Source of the DNA: CAYNLK01 sp964398055
GTDB lineage: Bacteria > Chloroflexota > Anaerolineae > 4572-78 > J111
Assembly (NCBI GenBank): GCA_964398055.1
Contig: CAYNLK010000084.1
Span: 1 to 19,168 of the forward strand
Length of the DNA: 19,168 nt
Reading direction: 5' to 3'
The notes beneath the pieces are model-generated. The model saw only the letters and a list, made by a program, of their open reading frames with translations. It made no database searches and was not told the origin of the DNA. Below are positions 1 to 6,178 of this stretch, piece by piece. Position 1 is the first letter of the stretch. Each line of letters starts with the position of its first letter. The position numbers and the translations under genes were made by a program.

Positions 1-7
1 GTCAACT

Positions 8-45
8 GCCCCACAGGGGCCTCATTTTCCGGGCAACGTCCCGGA
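8..45. other. Two short GC-rich hairpins near the left edge
   Basis: Two perfect short stems stand close together: GCCCC/GGGGC with a 3-nt loop (8-20) and TCCGGG/CCCGGA with a 6-nt loop (28-33 with 40-45). The first is followed on the plus strand by CTCATTTT. They could be the 3' end of a transcript entering from outside the window, or part of a structured RNA. I do not recognise an RNA family. Confidence 0.3.
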
Positions 46-100
46 CAATGCGTAGCCTACTTACAGGCGAAGTGGGGTCTGAGGAGTGCCTCATTCTTGC

Positions 101-181
101 GTCTATGACATTTTATCATTACCATTGTGACCATTATCACTATTCTCAATCAACCTTGAGCATCACTGTGAGGTCATAGAC
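101..181. repeat. 9-bp inverted repeat upstream of the AEC permease
   Basis: GTCTATGAC at 101-109 is exactly repeated in inverse as GTCATAGAC at 173-181, with 63 bp between the arms. The interval is A/T-rich and contains the related words ACCATTGTG and ACCATTATC. It ends about 50 bp before the permease start, so it may be a two-site operator; no good -35/-10 pair was found. The rest of positions 46-232 shows no gene. Confidence 0.3.
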
Positions 182-232
182 AAACGAAGTTTCTTCAGAC
201 TTATTACCTCGATCAGAAGGAGAGGTTTCACC

Positions 233-1189
233 ATGGATCAGTTGGTTCAAATTGCTAGCCGGGTTCTACCGATTTTCATCTTGATTGGTCTGGGCAGTTG
301 GGTCCGTCGCAGCAACTTCCTGCCCGAGGGAACGATAGAAGACCTCAAGAAGATAACCGTTAACCTGGCCCTGCCGGCCGTCCTGTTCGTTTCGTTCCTG
401 AATACGGAACTTAAAGTGGCTTATCTGGCCATTTTTGCCTTGACGTTCCTGGTCTGCGTGGCGCTGCTGTGGCTGGGACAATTTCTCAAAAAGCAGCGCC
501 AGATTCCCCATCCCTACTTTCCGTATCTGATGACCGGCTTTGAATACGGGATGCTGGGTATCAGTCTCTTTGGCAGCGTCTACGGGCTGGAGAATATCGG
601 TTATATCGCCGTGATGGACTTGGGGCACGAGCTGTTCATCTGGTTTGTTTTCCTGGCGTTTCTACTCAAAGAACGAGAAGGCATTCAGGGTTCAGGCCAA
701 CTGGTCAGAGCCTTTTTTAGATCGCCGGTCGTAATCGGGATTCTGTTGGGGATAATCCTGAACATCGTTGGCGCCCAAAGGTTTCTTTATGACTTTCCGC
801 TAACCGGGGCCGTGATGACGACGCTACAATATCTGGCCAATCTGACCATTCCCCTGATTCTGATCATCATTGGCTACGGCCTCAAACTGGATCGGAGCGG
901 CGTCAAAGAGGCGCTGCCGGTGGTGTTGATTCGCCTGGTTATCCTCATCCCCCTGGCTTTGCTGGTAAACGCGGTGTTGATCCGGGGCATTCTCCAACTT
1001 GGCCCAGCCTTTGAAGCCGCCCTGTTTACCCTGTTCATTCTGCCGCCACCCTTCATCATACCCCTGTATGTGCGGCCGGATCTTACAGAGGAGAAACGTT
1101 ACATCAACAATGTGCTAACCCTCTACACCATAGTTTCCATCATCATTTTCACGCTCTATCTGGCGCTTAATCCCGCCGGGTTAACGTAG
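233..1189 (+). CDS. AEC-family (auxin efflux carrier-like) permease
   Basis: The 318-residue integral membrane protein matches the AEC/bacterial permease family, whose members export organic acids, malonate or similar small molecules; the substrate here cannot be told. It begins with the typical N-terminal helix (residues 8-24), then the conserved NLALPA segment (44-49). By eye there are nine or ten hydrophobic helices in two halves of five around a hydrophilic linker near 147-160, which is the family architecture. The second half carries the proline-rich turn ILPPPFIIP (269-277). Length is normal for the family. AAGGAGAGG at 217-225 sits 7 bp before the ATG and fixes the start. The gene is monocistronic: its stop is followed by a hairpin terminator and the next gene is convergent. 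Family confidence is high, substrate unknown. Confidence 0.9.
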   Translation: MDQLVQIASRVLPIFILIGLGSWVRRSNFLPEGTIEDLKKITVNLALPAVLFVSFLNTELKVAYLAIFALTFLVCVALLWLGQFLKKQRQIPHPYFPYLMTGFEYGMLGISLFGSVYGLENIGYIAVMDLGHELFIWFVFLAFLLKEREGIQGSGQLVRAFFRSPVVIGILLGIILNIVGAQRFLYDFPLTGAVMTTLQYLANLTIPLILIIIGYGLKLDRSGVKEALPVVLIRLVILIPLALLVNAVLIRGILQLGPAFEAALFTLFILPPPFIIPLYVRPDLTEEKRYINNVLTLYTIVSIIIFTLYLALNPAGLT

Positions 1190-1195
1190 CCCAAC

Positions 1196-1224
1196 AAAAA
1201 AGCCGAGCCTGCAAGCTCGACTTT
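1196..1224. terminator. Bidirectional intrinsic terminator after the permease
   Basis: Stem CGAGC (1204-1208) with GCTCG (1215-1219) and loop CTGCAA is extended by AAAG/CTTT around one mismatch. It is preceded by six A and followed by CTTTCT, so it could end transcripts from either side. It starts 7 bp after the permease stop, between two convergent genes. Confidence 0.6.
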
Positions 1225-1263
1225 CTATGGGTAGATTTTTGCCAGACAGCTATGAAAATTTGA

Positions 1264-1325
1264 GTAGGTTGGGTCGAGGTACGAGGCCCAACAGTTGGGT
1301 TTCCCTAACGTTCAACCCAACCTAC
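1264..1325. repeat. Dispersed palindromic repeat, GTAGGTTGGGT type
   Basis: Outer arms GTAGGTTGGGTCGA (1264-1277) and TCAACCCAACCTAC (1312-1325) pair at 13 of 14 positions. Inside them lies a second stem, CCCAAC (1287-1292) with GTTGGG (1294-1299). The nested design resembles REP-like palindromes with this core that I know from several bacterial genomes. It lies in the non-coding convergent gap; the small open frames across it are not believable genes. Confidence 0.6.
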
Positions 1326-1331
1326 CTAAGT

Positions 1332-1501
1332 TATTTTCAAGGGAGTCGGACAGAGGCTTCGCCACGGCAACGATGAATGAAAATGGGGGTGAGGTAGCGG
1401 CCCTCTCCCCCAACCCCTCTCCCAATCCTTCGGCTTCGCTCAGGACAGGTTTGGGAGAGGGGAGTCGCTCAGCGACGGGGTGAGGGCTATTTTCAAGGGA
1501 G
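1332..1501. repeat. 14-bp direct repeat bracketing a palindromic element
   Basis: TATTTTCAAGGGAG occurs at 1332-1345 and again at 1488-1501. The right copy begins exactly one base after the outer stem of the neighbouring hairpin element ends (1487). The arrangement looks like a target duplication around a small non-autonomous element, although the left side carries about 55 bp of extra sequence before the hairpin starts. Confidence 0.45.
1400..1487. repeat. Large two-tier hairpin element (CCCTCTCCCC type)
   Basis: An inner perfect 12-bp stem, CCCCTCTCCCAA (1414-1425) with TTGGGAGAGGGG (1451-1462), encloses a 25-nt loop. An outer stem, GCCCTCTCCCC (1400-1410) with GGGGTGAGGGC (1477-1487), matches at 10 of 11 positions. 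Such C-tract palindromes occur as dispersed intergenic repeats in many bacterial genomes. It lies between convergent genes and might act as a transcription stop or mRNA end protector; no coding function. Confidence 0.6.
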
Positions 1502-1513
1502 AGTTTTTAACGG

Positions 1514-2302
1514 TTACTCGCCGATAGCCTGGAGTCGCTCGGCCAGGTGGTCGATGATCCCCAGCACGACTTCCTCAGCCTTGCTATCGCTGTCTGCCTC
1601 TGGGTTCCACATCGTCACCGAGATGGCCGCCACCCGGCCAGTGTCAACTAGACGGGCCAGCGACGCTTCAACCGTCTCAAGGGCCGGTCCGCCTTCTGCC
1701 GGGTAACTCACCGCGGGCAGGTCGCTTAACCGGAGCACATCACAATCAAAATGGATGTAAATCGGCCGTTCCGGCAACTCGATGGTGAGCAGATCAGCCA
1801 GGTTGGGCAGGTGGGTGAGCGCCGAGGCCGCCACGGCCTCTTGCTCGCCCGGATCGAGGTCGCGGCCATCCGTCAAGATGACGTTGGCCTCGGGCTGAAT
1901 CTCGGCGCCCGTTCCAACCCTGATGGTCTGCTCACCCCGACCACACAACATGGCCAGCGGCATCCCCCCGATAAAACCGCTCGGCGTGGTTTCGTGAGTG
2001 TTAAAATCACCGTGCGCATCGTACCAAACCAGGGTTAAGGCCGGAATATCTCGCTGCAACCCGGCCAAAACCCCCATGCTGAAGGTGCAGTCGCCTACAA
2101 TGGCGATCGGCAGGTGACCGGCTTGGCGCACTGCGGCAATTTCATCAGCCAGGGCCTGGCTCAGAATACCCATCCGTTCGGTTGGGCTGGCCTGGTCGGG
2201 CAGAGGCGCAGTCAACAAGCGCCAATTGTGGCGGGTCACGGCCAGGCGGGCCGGACTGACCTGGCCCATCCAATACGGGGCAAAAATGTAAACGGATTTC
2301 AT
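1514..2302 (-). CDS. Arginase/ureohydrolase-family protein with Cys in a metal-ligand position
   Basis: The 262-residue protein has the arginase fold signature motifs: GDC (70-72) where arginases have GGDHS, DAHGDFN (95-101), GGMPLAML (112-119) and HFDCD (184-188), with Glu235 near the end. Known members hydrolyse guanidino or amidino groups in arginine, agmatine, formiminoglutamate or guanidinobutyrate using two Mn ions. Five of the six usual metal ligands are visible (Asp95, His97, Asp99, Asp186, Asp188), but the first His is replaced by Cys72. The protein is somewhat shorter than typical arginases (about 300). GGAGGT (2310-2315, minus strand) lies 7 bp before the ATG. It is the last gene of the minus block. 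A terminator-like hairpin sits just before its ribosome site. The substrate cannot be assigned. Confidence 0.85.
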   Translation of the reverse strand: MKSVYIFAPYWMGQVSPARLAVTRHNWRLLTAPLPDQASPTERMGILSQALADEIAAVRQAGHLPIAIVGDCTFSMGVLAGLQRDIPALTLVWYDAHGDFNTHETTPSGFIGGMPLAMLCGRGEQTIRVGTGAEIQPEANVILTDGRDLDPGEQEAVAASALTHLPNLADLLTIELPERPIYIHFDCDVLRLSDLPAVSYPAEGGPALETVEASLARLVDTGRVAAISVTMWNPEADSDSKAEEVVLGIIDHLAERLQAIGE

Positions 2303-2314
2303 ACGACTACCTCC

Positions 2315-2348
2315 AAAAAGTGACCGGCGCCTTTAAAGCGCCGGTCAC
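2315..2348 (-). terminator. Strong intrinsic terminator or attenuator between GNAT and arginase genes
   Basis: A perfect 11-bp stem, GTGACCGGCGC (2320-2330) with GCGCCGGTCAC (2338-2348), has a 7-nt loop. On the minus strand it is followed by five T and then directly by the GGAGGT ribosome site of the arginase-family gene. It should end the GNAT transcript; because it lies in the arginase leader it could also attenuate that gene. Confidence 0.7.
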
Positions 2349-2363
2349 CTGGCACCTGGCTCT
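2343..2363. repeat. Short heptamer array (3 units)
   Basis: Units GGTCACC, TGGCACC and TGGCTCT follow in 7-bp register, partly overlapping the terminator stem and ending at the GNAT stop codon. Short on its own, but it shares the 7-bp period of the longer arrays at 3741, 6103 and 6857. Confidence 0.4.
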
Positions 2364-3154
2364 TAGCTTTCCTCATCATCATAATCAATACCAGGCGGCA
2401 AAAACCACTGCCGCTGAGTATAGATTTCAAAACCAAATTTGTTAAAAAGATGATAGGCCTGAGCCGTGGAGTAAAGCATCGCCAAATCACATCGCTGGCG
2501 GTAGGCATCGCCTAACATATGGTGCAGTAAGGTTGTCGCCACGCCCTGCTGCCGGTAGGGGTCGATGGTGGCCAGGTTCCAGACACTGACCACTCCTTCC
2601 GCATAGACCACGGTTCCGGCCCCGACCGGCGTTTCAGCCACAAAAGCCAGGTAGTGACTGATGGCCGGATTCTTGAGATGTCGAACCGGGATCAGCTTGA
2701 TCATATCGTCCAGGGGAAAATCGAAGACCTGGTGCAGCACCGTACAAAAAGCGGTCAAAGACGGCACGGTCTGCACGGTTTCAATCACGACCTCTGGATT
2801 CAGCGGAATATCAGCCGGAAACTCCTGTAGAAACATGGCCGGCTGCGGCGGCAAAGATTGGTAGCCGCGCTTATCCAAAAAATCAGGCCCTTCGCGGAAG
2901 CGATCATGCACTAATTCAACGGAATAGTACACTCTTCGATCAATGAAATAGGCGGCTACGTCGGCCAGATTATCTTCGGTCAGACCGGCCGGGGTAAGCG
3001 GCAAAAACACGTTGAAATTAGGCCAGCGCAAACCGCTAAAGCCGCGCGCCCAATCCGCCGTAACTTCAAATGAGCCGCCGGAAATGGTTCGATACAGCAC
3101 TGCCTCGGCTGCCAGAATATGTTGATCCAATCTGGATCGAATTGAGGAATCCAT
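2363..3154 (-). CDS. GNAT-family N-acetyltransferase
   Basis: 263 residues. The C-terminal half (about 120-250) is a GNAT acetyl-CoA-binding domain. Motif A runs VWNLATIDPY then RQQGVATTLL (191-210), with the pyrophosphate-binding Q-x-x-G-x-A loop at about 201-206, and the family's late N-K-F-G-F segment is at 238-242. The N-terminal about 115 residues form an extra domain that may be a second, degenerate GNAT half or a substrate-recognition part. The acceptor substrate is unknown. GAGGT at 3163-3167 (minus strand) lies about 8 bp before the ATG. The very acidic C-terminal tail (DYDDEE) is unremarkable. The gene is followed by a strong terminator hairpin. Confidence 0.85.
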   Translation of the reverse strand: MDSSIRSRLDQHILAAEAVLYRTISGGSFEVTADWARGFSGLRWPNFNVFLPLTPAGLTEDNLADVAAYFIDRRVYYSVELVHDRFREGPDFLDKRGYQSLPPQPAMFLQEFPADIPLNPEVVIETVQTVPSLTAFCTVLHQVFDFPLDDMIKLIPVRHLKNPAISHYLAFVAETPVGAGTVVYAEGVVSVWNLATIDPYRQQGVATTLLHHMLGDAYRQRCDLAMLYSTAQAYHLFNKFGFEIYTQRQWFLPPGIDYDDEES

Positions 3155-3203
3155 AGCAGGTTACCTCGGTCTGCTGAATAGACGTATCAGTTGGATGGAT
3201 AAA

Positions 3204-3230
3204 GGGTGGCTACATGCTACGTAGCCCTTC
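3204..3230 (-). terminator. Weak hairpin after the hypothetical gene
   Basis: GGCTAC (3208-3213) pairs with GTAGCC (3221-3226), and the flanking AAGG/CCTT could extend the stem around a bulge. On the minus strand only CCCTTTAT follows, so the T-tract is poor. It lies 15 bp after the stop of the gene ending at 3246 and is a possible terminator. The remainder of 3155-3245 is featureless. Confidence 0.3.
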
Positions 3231-3245
3231 ACAAACTGGCAAATC

Positions 3246-3725
3246 TCAACGGGCGTGGTAAAAATCGACGTGAGACCAGTTCAAAATCATTAGGGCTGAA
3301 GTCAGGCTGGGTAATTGCCGGGTAGGCAACAGGGGGTGCAAGCTGGCCTGGGTGACCGCCACAAAATTGCTTTTGACCACGTCGGGAATGCGATTAATCG
3401 GCATATCACCGCTGGGGTGCAAATTGGCCTGGATGAGGAACCGGCCGGTGTAGAGCACCGCCAATTCGGCCCGACCGGTCACCTTGACAGCCTGCTGGGC
3501 TTGCGGCGTAAACATATCGATGGCCACCACCTGGCTTTTGTGCAGGGTGACCAGCCGGGCTGCGGTCGCCGGAATGGACGATTGGGGGTCTAATACCAGA
3601 CCCTCGACATTGTGCAGGTCAAGGGTGCTCTTGTCCTTATTGTTCAACCAGCCCAAAAACGACTGCGTTTCTTCCACCTGCCCGGTCAGTAAATAAGCCG
3701 GAGTGAGAACTCTTACCTGGAACAT
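3246..3725 (-). CDS. Hypothetical protein, 159 residues
   Basis: I do not recognise the family. The protein begins MFQVRVLTPAYLLTGQVEET and appears all-beta with a single hydrophobic patch (ALMILNW, 144-150); there is no signal peptide, membrane helix or Cys/His cluster. The segment FLGWLNNKDKSTLDLHNVEG (23-42) followed by Arg/Lys-rich strands looks like a small ligand- or RNA-binding beta barrel, but this is only an impression. The reading frame stays open upstream to 3800, but that extension only translates a 7-bp repeat array, so the ATG at 3725 with GAGGTG (3730-3735) just ahead is preferred. It lies between the DinB-AhpD fusion and the GNAT gene on the same strand, suggesting co-transcription. 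Confidence 0.6.
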   Translation of the reverse strand: MFQVRVLTPAYLLTGQVEETQSFLGWLNNKDKSTLDLHNVEGLVLDPQSSIPATAARLVTLHKSQVVAIDMFTPQAQQAVKVTGRAELAVLYTGRFLIQANLHPSGDMPINRIPDVVKSNFVAVTQASLHPLLPTRQLPSLTSALMILNWSHVDFYHAR

Positions 3726-3740
3726 AATACACCTCGAGTC

Positions 3741-3855
3741 AATGAACAATGAACAATGAATAATGAATAATGAACAATGAGCAATGAGCAATTGGCTCAA
3801 ATGATTTTTGTTAATTACTCATTGCTAATTGCTAATTGCTAATTGCTAATTGAAT
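3741..3855. repeat. Inverted pair of heptanucleotide arrays
   Basis: The left array has eight 7-bp units in perfect register from 3741 to 3796: AATGAAC twice, AATGAAT twice, AATGAAC, AATGAGC twice, AATTGGC. The right array has six units from 3814 to 3855: ATTACTC, ATTGCTA four times, ATTGAAT. The arms are roughly inverse: GCAATGAGCAATT (3781-3793) pairs with AATTACTCATTGC (3813-3825) at 12 of 13 positions. The arrays fill the whole gap from the DinB-AhpD stop codon to the ribosome site of the next gene. They resemble the short tandemly repeated heptamers (STRR) described in filamentous cyanobacteria. Confidence 0.85.
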
Positions 3856-5399
3856 CACCAGTCGCCATCTTCCCGCGGCCACGGGACCATAAAATCTTCC
3901 GGCGGCACCCCCAGCCCATTAGCCACCCGGTTGAGATAATTAAGATAGGCAGCGATTTGGACGATATCGTGAATATCAGGGTCGGCCAAACCAGCCCGTC
4001 GCAGCTCCCGGATGTCATCCTGGCTTACCTGGCTGGGCGTTCGGGTTATCTTTTCGGCCAGGGCCAGGGCTGCCTGGGTATGGGGCGGTAGACCGGCCGT
4101 GCGCCAATCTGTGGCCACCCGGTCAACCAACTCGTCATCGTCAAGCTCGGCCCGGAGGTCGTGAAGGTGAGATTGCACACTATAATGACAATCATTAAGT
4201 TGCGAGACCACGACCGCAATCATCTCCCGTTCAGCTCGCCCCAACCGCCGGCTGGAGCGATGCACCAGCGCGGTATACAGCCGCGTCGAGGCCTGCAGCG
4301 CCGCCGGGTTAAGGCTCATCGCCCGGACGATATTCCACACTTTCCCCACCCGGTTGACCGCCGCCTCATACTCTTTCTTGAGCAGGCCGGTGGCTGCTTC
4401 ATCAGCCACCCAGGGCAACCACGGCTTGGAAGGAGGACGTTCGCTCAACTTCTGGCGGCGCCAACGCTCCAGGTCGGGCAGATGGTCGGCGTAATGGTCG
4501 GCGGCCTGCTCGATCAACTCGGCCAGGCTGCCCTGATCATCCGGCCAGGGATAGGGGCCTCGCAACGGGCAATCGCCGGGTTTCAGCCTATCCACAAACT
4601 CCTTCAAGGCCAGTTGAGTCTCGCGCAGGGATTTGCGCTCGGCCAGCCAGGGATTGTTGGCTCGTCTGGCCATCAGGAGCGTATTCACCGTTTCAACGTC
4701 AGCCTCAATGATCTCCACGGCCGGTTGCGACGGATCATAGATGTGATAAGCCGCTTTGAGGATAAGCTCCTCCCAGTCGGCAATGTGCCCCACCACATCC
4801 TTGATCGACCAGCCTGCCACTGCACTCTTGTCGATCAGCTCAGCCTCCCCCAGCCCTTCTAACGCGGCCCAGAAATCGGCCTGATACTGGAACAGCCGGG
4901 CTTTGATTGCCGGCAGATCGATATTTTGCTCTAAGCCCTTGCGCCACTGCTCAATTTCCAGAGCGTGCTTACGGTCATGCTCCATCATCACGTCGATCAC
5001 GTAGCTGCGGATGGTGATGATCCGGCCGTGGCGCTGGCGGCGCAAATCAACTTCAACGTGGTCCACAGCCGACAAAATATCCAGAATCTGCCGGTGGGTG
5101 GATTTAAGCGCAGCCAACACCGCGGCCAGTGGTTTGTCTTGCCAGGCCACCACCGACTGCCGGTTATGCTCTTCAACTTCCACCCCGGCAATTTCATCGG
5201 CTCGATTTTGGAGCATAAGGGGCAGAGTGCGGAGGGTGCGCTGATCCCAGCCAATAATATGGGCCAGCACATCTTTGATGGTCCAATGCTCATAAATGGG
5301 GATTTGGGTCAGCTCCCGCTGGGACAGACCTTCAATTGCTTTCAACAATTGCGACCGGCCATACTCCAGATCGGAGATGATGGTCTTGATGCTAGCCAT
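3855..5399 (-). CDS. DinB-DinB-AhpD three-domain fusion protein
   Basis: 514 residues in three parts. Residues 1-155 and 160-315 are two DinB/DfsB-like four-helix metal-binding domains. Each starts with a W-x-I-K-D-V-x-x-H-I motif (His47, His205) and ends with a paired His motif (EHDRKH 140-145; DHYADH 301-306), the expected three-His metal site. Residues 335-505 form an AhpD/carboxymuconolactone decarboxylase-like peroxidase domain whose active-site motif reads C-H-Y-S-x-x-x-H (404-411); the second Cys of CxxC is Ser407. DinB-like enzymes use thiol cofactors such as bacillithiol or mycothiol in known cases, and AhpD is a thiol peroxidase, so a thiol-linked role is plausible. The start overlaps the end of the upstream iron-sulfur gene by 8 bp, so translation is probably coupled. 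Confidence 0.8.
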   Translation of the reverse strand: MASIKTIISDLEYGRSQLLKAIEGLSQRELTQIPIYEHWTIKDVLAHIIGWDQRTLRTLPLMLQNRADEIAGVEVEEHNRQSVVAWQDKPLAAVLAALKSTHRQILDILSAVDHVEVDLRRQRHGRIITIRSYVIDVMMEHDRKHALEIEQWRKGLEQNIDLPAIKARLFQYQADFWAALEGLGEAELIDKSAVAGWSIKDVVGHIADWEELILKAAYHIYDPSQPAVEIIEADVETVNTLLMARRANNPWLAERKSLRETQLALKEFVDRLKPGDCPLRGPYPWPDDQGSLAELIEQAADHYADHLPDLERWRRQKLSERPPSKPWLPWVADEAATGLLKKEYEAAVNRVGKVWNIVRAMSLNPAALQASTRLYTALVHRSSRRLGRAEREMIAVVVSQLNDCHYSVQSHLHDLRAELDDDELVDRVATDWRTAGLPPHTQAALALAEKITRTPSQVSQDDIRELRRAGLADPDIHDIVQIAAYLNYLNRVANGLGVPPEDFMVPWPREDGDW

Positions 5400-6042
5400 C
5401 TTGCTGCTCCGCTTGCCACTCCACCAACCCCTTCAAGGCGCCGGTGGGGCACACCCCCACACAGTTGCCGCAAAAAACGCAGGTGGTATCAGGCATATCT
5501 TCATCAAAAAAAGTGGCCACGTGGCTGTGAATACCGCGCCGGCCCCAGGTGAGGGCATAGGTATACTGCACATCGTCTGCGCAGACCTGAATGCAGCGCC
5601 AGCACATCACACACTGGGAGTAGTCACGGATGTAGAAGGGGTTATCCACCATCACCTCGAACTGGCGGGTGACCCCACCGCTAAAGCGGTTAGAATCGGC
5701 GGCCCCATACTTTTCCAGGTAGGTTTGAATCGCCGGCGCATCGTGCAAATCCACCGTCGAGGCCAGCAGTTCCAGGATAACCCGGCGCGCCACCCGCACC
5801 TGCTCGCTGTTGGTCTGCACCACCATACCCTCGGCGACCGGGACCACGCAGGCCGGCTGCAGCGCCCGCTGTTTTTCAACCTCCACCACGCAGAGCCGGC
5901 AAACGGCCGGAGGCGTCAGGGCCGGATGGTAGCAAATGGTCGGAATGTCGATCCCAATCGAGGCGGCCGCCTCCAAGATTGTGGCGCCCTCAGGCGCTTT
6001 CACTGGTTGGCCATCGATGGTTAAAGTCACCGTGTCAGTCAA
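5392..6042 (-). CDS. HoxU/NuoG-N-terminal-like iron-sulfur subunit
   Basis: 216 residues. The N-terminal domain is a [2Fe-2S] ferredoxin with Cys37, Cys48, Cys51 and Cys65. The C-terminal part holds two [4Fe-4S] motifs: Cys144/147/150/154 and Cys188/191/194/198. This is the arrangement of HoxU, the N-terminus of NuoG and the N-terminus of NAD-linked formate dehydrogenase FdhA, which pass electrons from a flavin subunit to a catalytic subunit. The His/Cys-rich box normally found between the domains is absent: residues 92-120 have no Cys, so one cluster is missing. Start is TTG at 6042, supported by GGGAGG 6 bp ahead; no ATG fits. The gene overlaps the DinB-AhpD fusion downstream. The likely partner is the NuoE-NuoF fusion at 6907-9054; no hydrogenase or formate dehydrogenase catalytic gene is nearby. 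Confidence 0.85.
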   Translation of the reverse strand: MTDTVTLTIDGQPVKAPEGATILEAAASIGIDIPTICYHPALTPPAVCRLCVVEVEKQRALQPACVVPVAEGMVVQTNSEQVRVARRVILELLASTVDLHDAPAIQTYLEKYGAADSNRFSGGVTRQFEVMVDNPFYIRDYSQCVMCWRCIQVCADDVQYTYALTWGRRGIHSHVATFFDEDMPDTTCVFCGNCVGVCPTGALKGLVEWQAEQQDG

Positions 6043-6102
6043 GGCTATCCTCCCAACTCAATCCTGCCGTGATTTTACTACGATATTGCCCATTAACGAG
6101 GC

Positions 6103-6166
6103 GACCGCTGACCACCGACCGTCGACCACCGTTAATTACCTTTTCGGCGGTCTGCCGTCGGCCGTC
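6103..6166. repeat. Inverted heptamer arrays between LysE and HoxU-like genes
   Basis: The left array has four 7-bp units in register: GACCGCT, GACCACC, GACCGTC, GACCACC (6103-6130). The right array, read on the plus strand, is GGCGGTC, TGCCGTC, GGCCGTC (6146-6166). On the minus strand the right array reads GACGGCC, GACGGCA, GACCGCC, so the two halves are inverted relatives of one GACsrnn-type word and could form an imperfect hairpin. The rest of the gap 6043-6178 holds only the ribosome site of the downstream gene. Confidence 0.7.
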
Positions 6167-6178
6167 AATGACACATTT

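Noticed and set aside
1295..1483. Small open frame in the convergent gap
   Set aside because: Consists of translated palindromic repeats (Pro/Ser/Asn-rich); no ribosome site.
3741..3855. Possible CRISPR array
   Set aside because: Units are 7 bp without spacers; no cas genes; this is a tandem heptamer repeat.
4161..4862. Long open frame on the plus strand inside the DinB-AhpD gene
   Set aside because: It lies wholly opposite a well-supported coding region, has no ribosome site and no recognisable domain; high GC keeps the opposite frame open.
5296..6024. 242-codon plus-strand frame opposite the iron-sulfur gene
   Set aside because: Shadow frame; the minus-strand protein has twelve correctly spaced Cys ligands.
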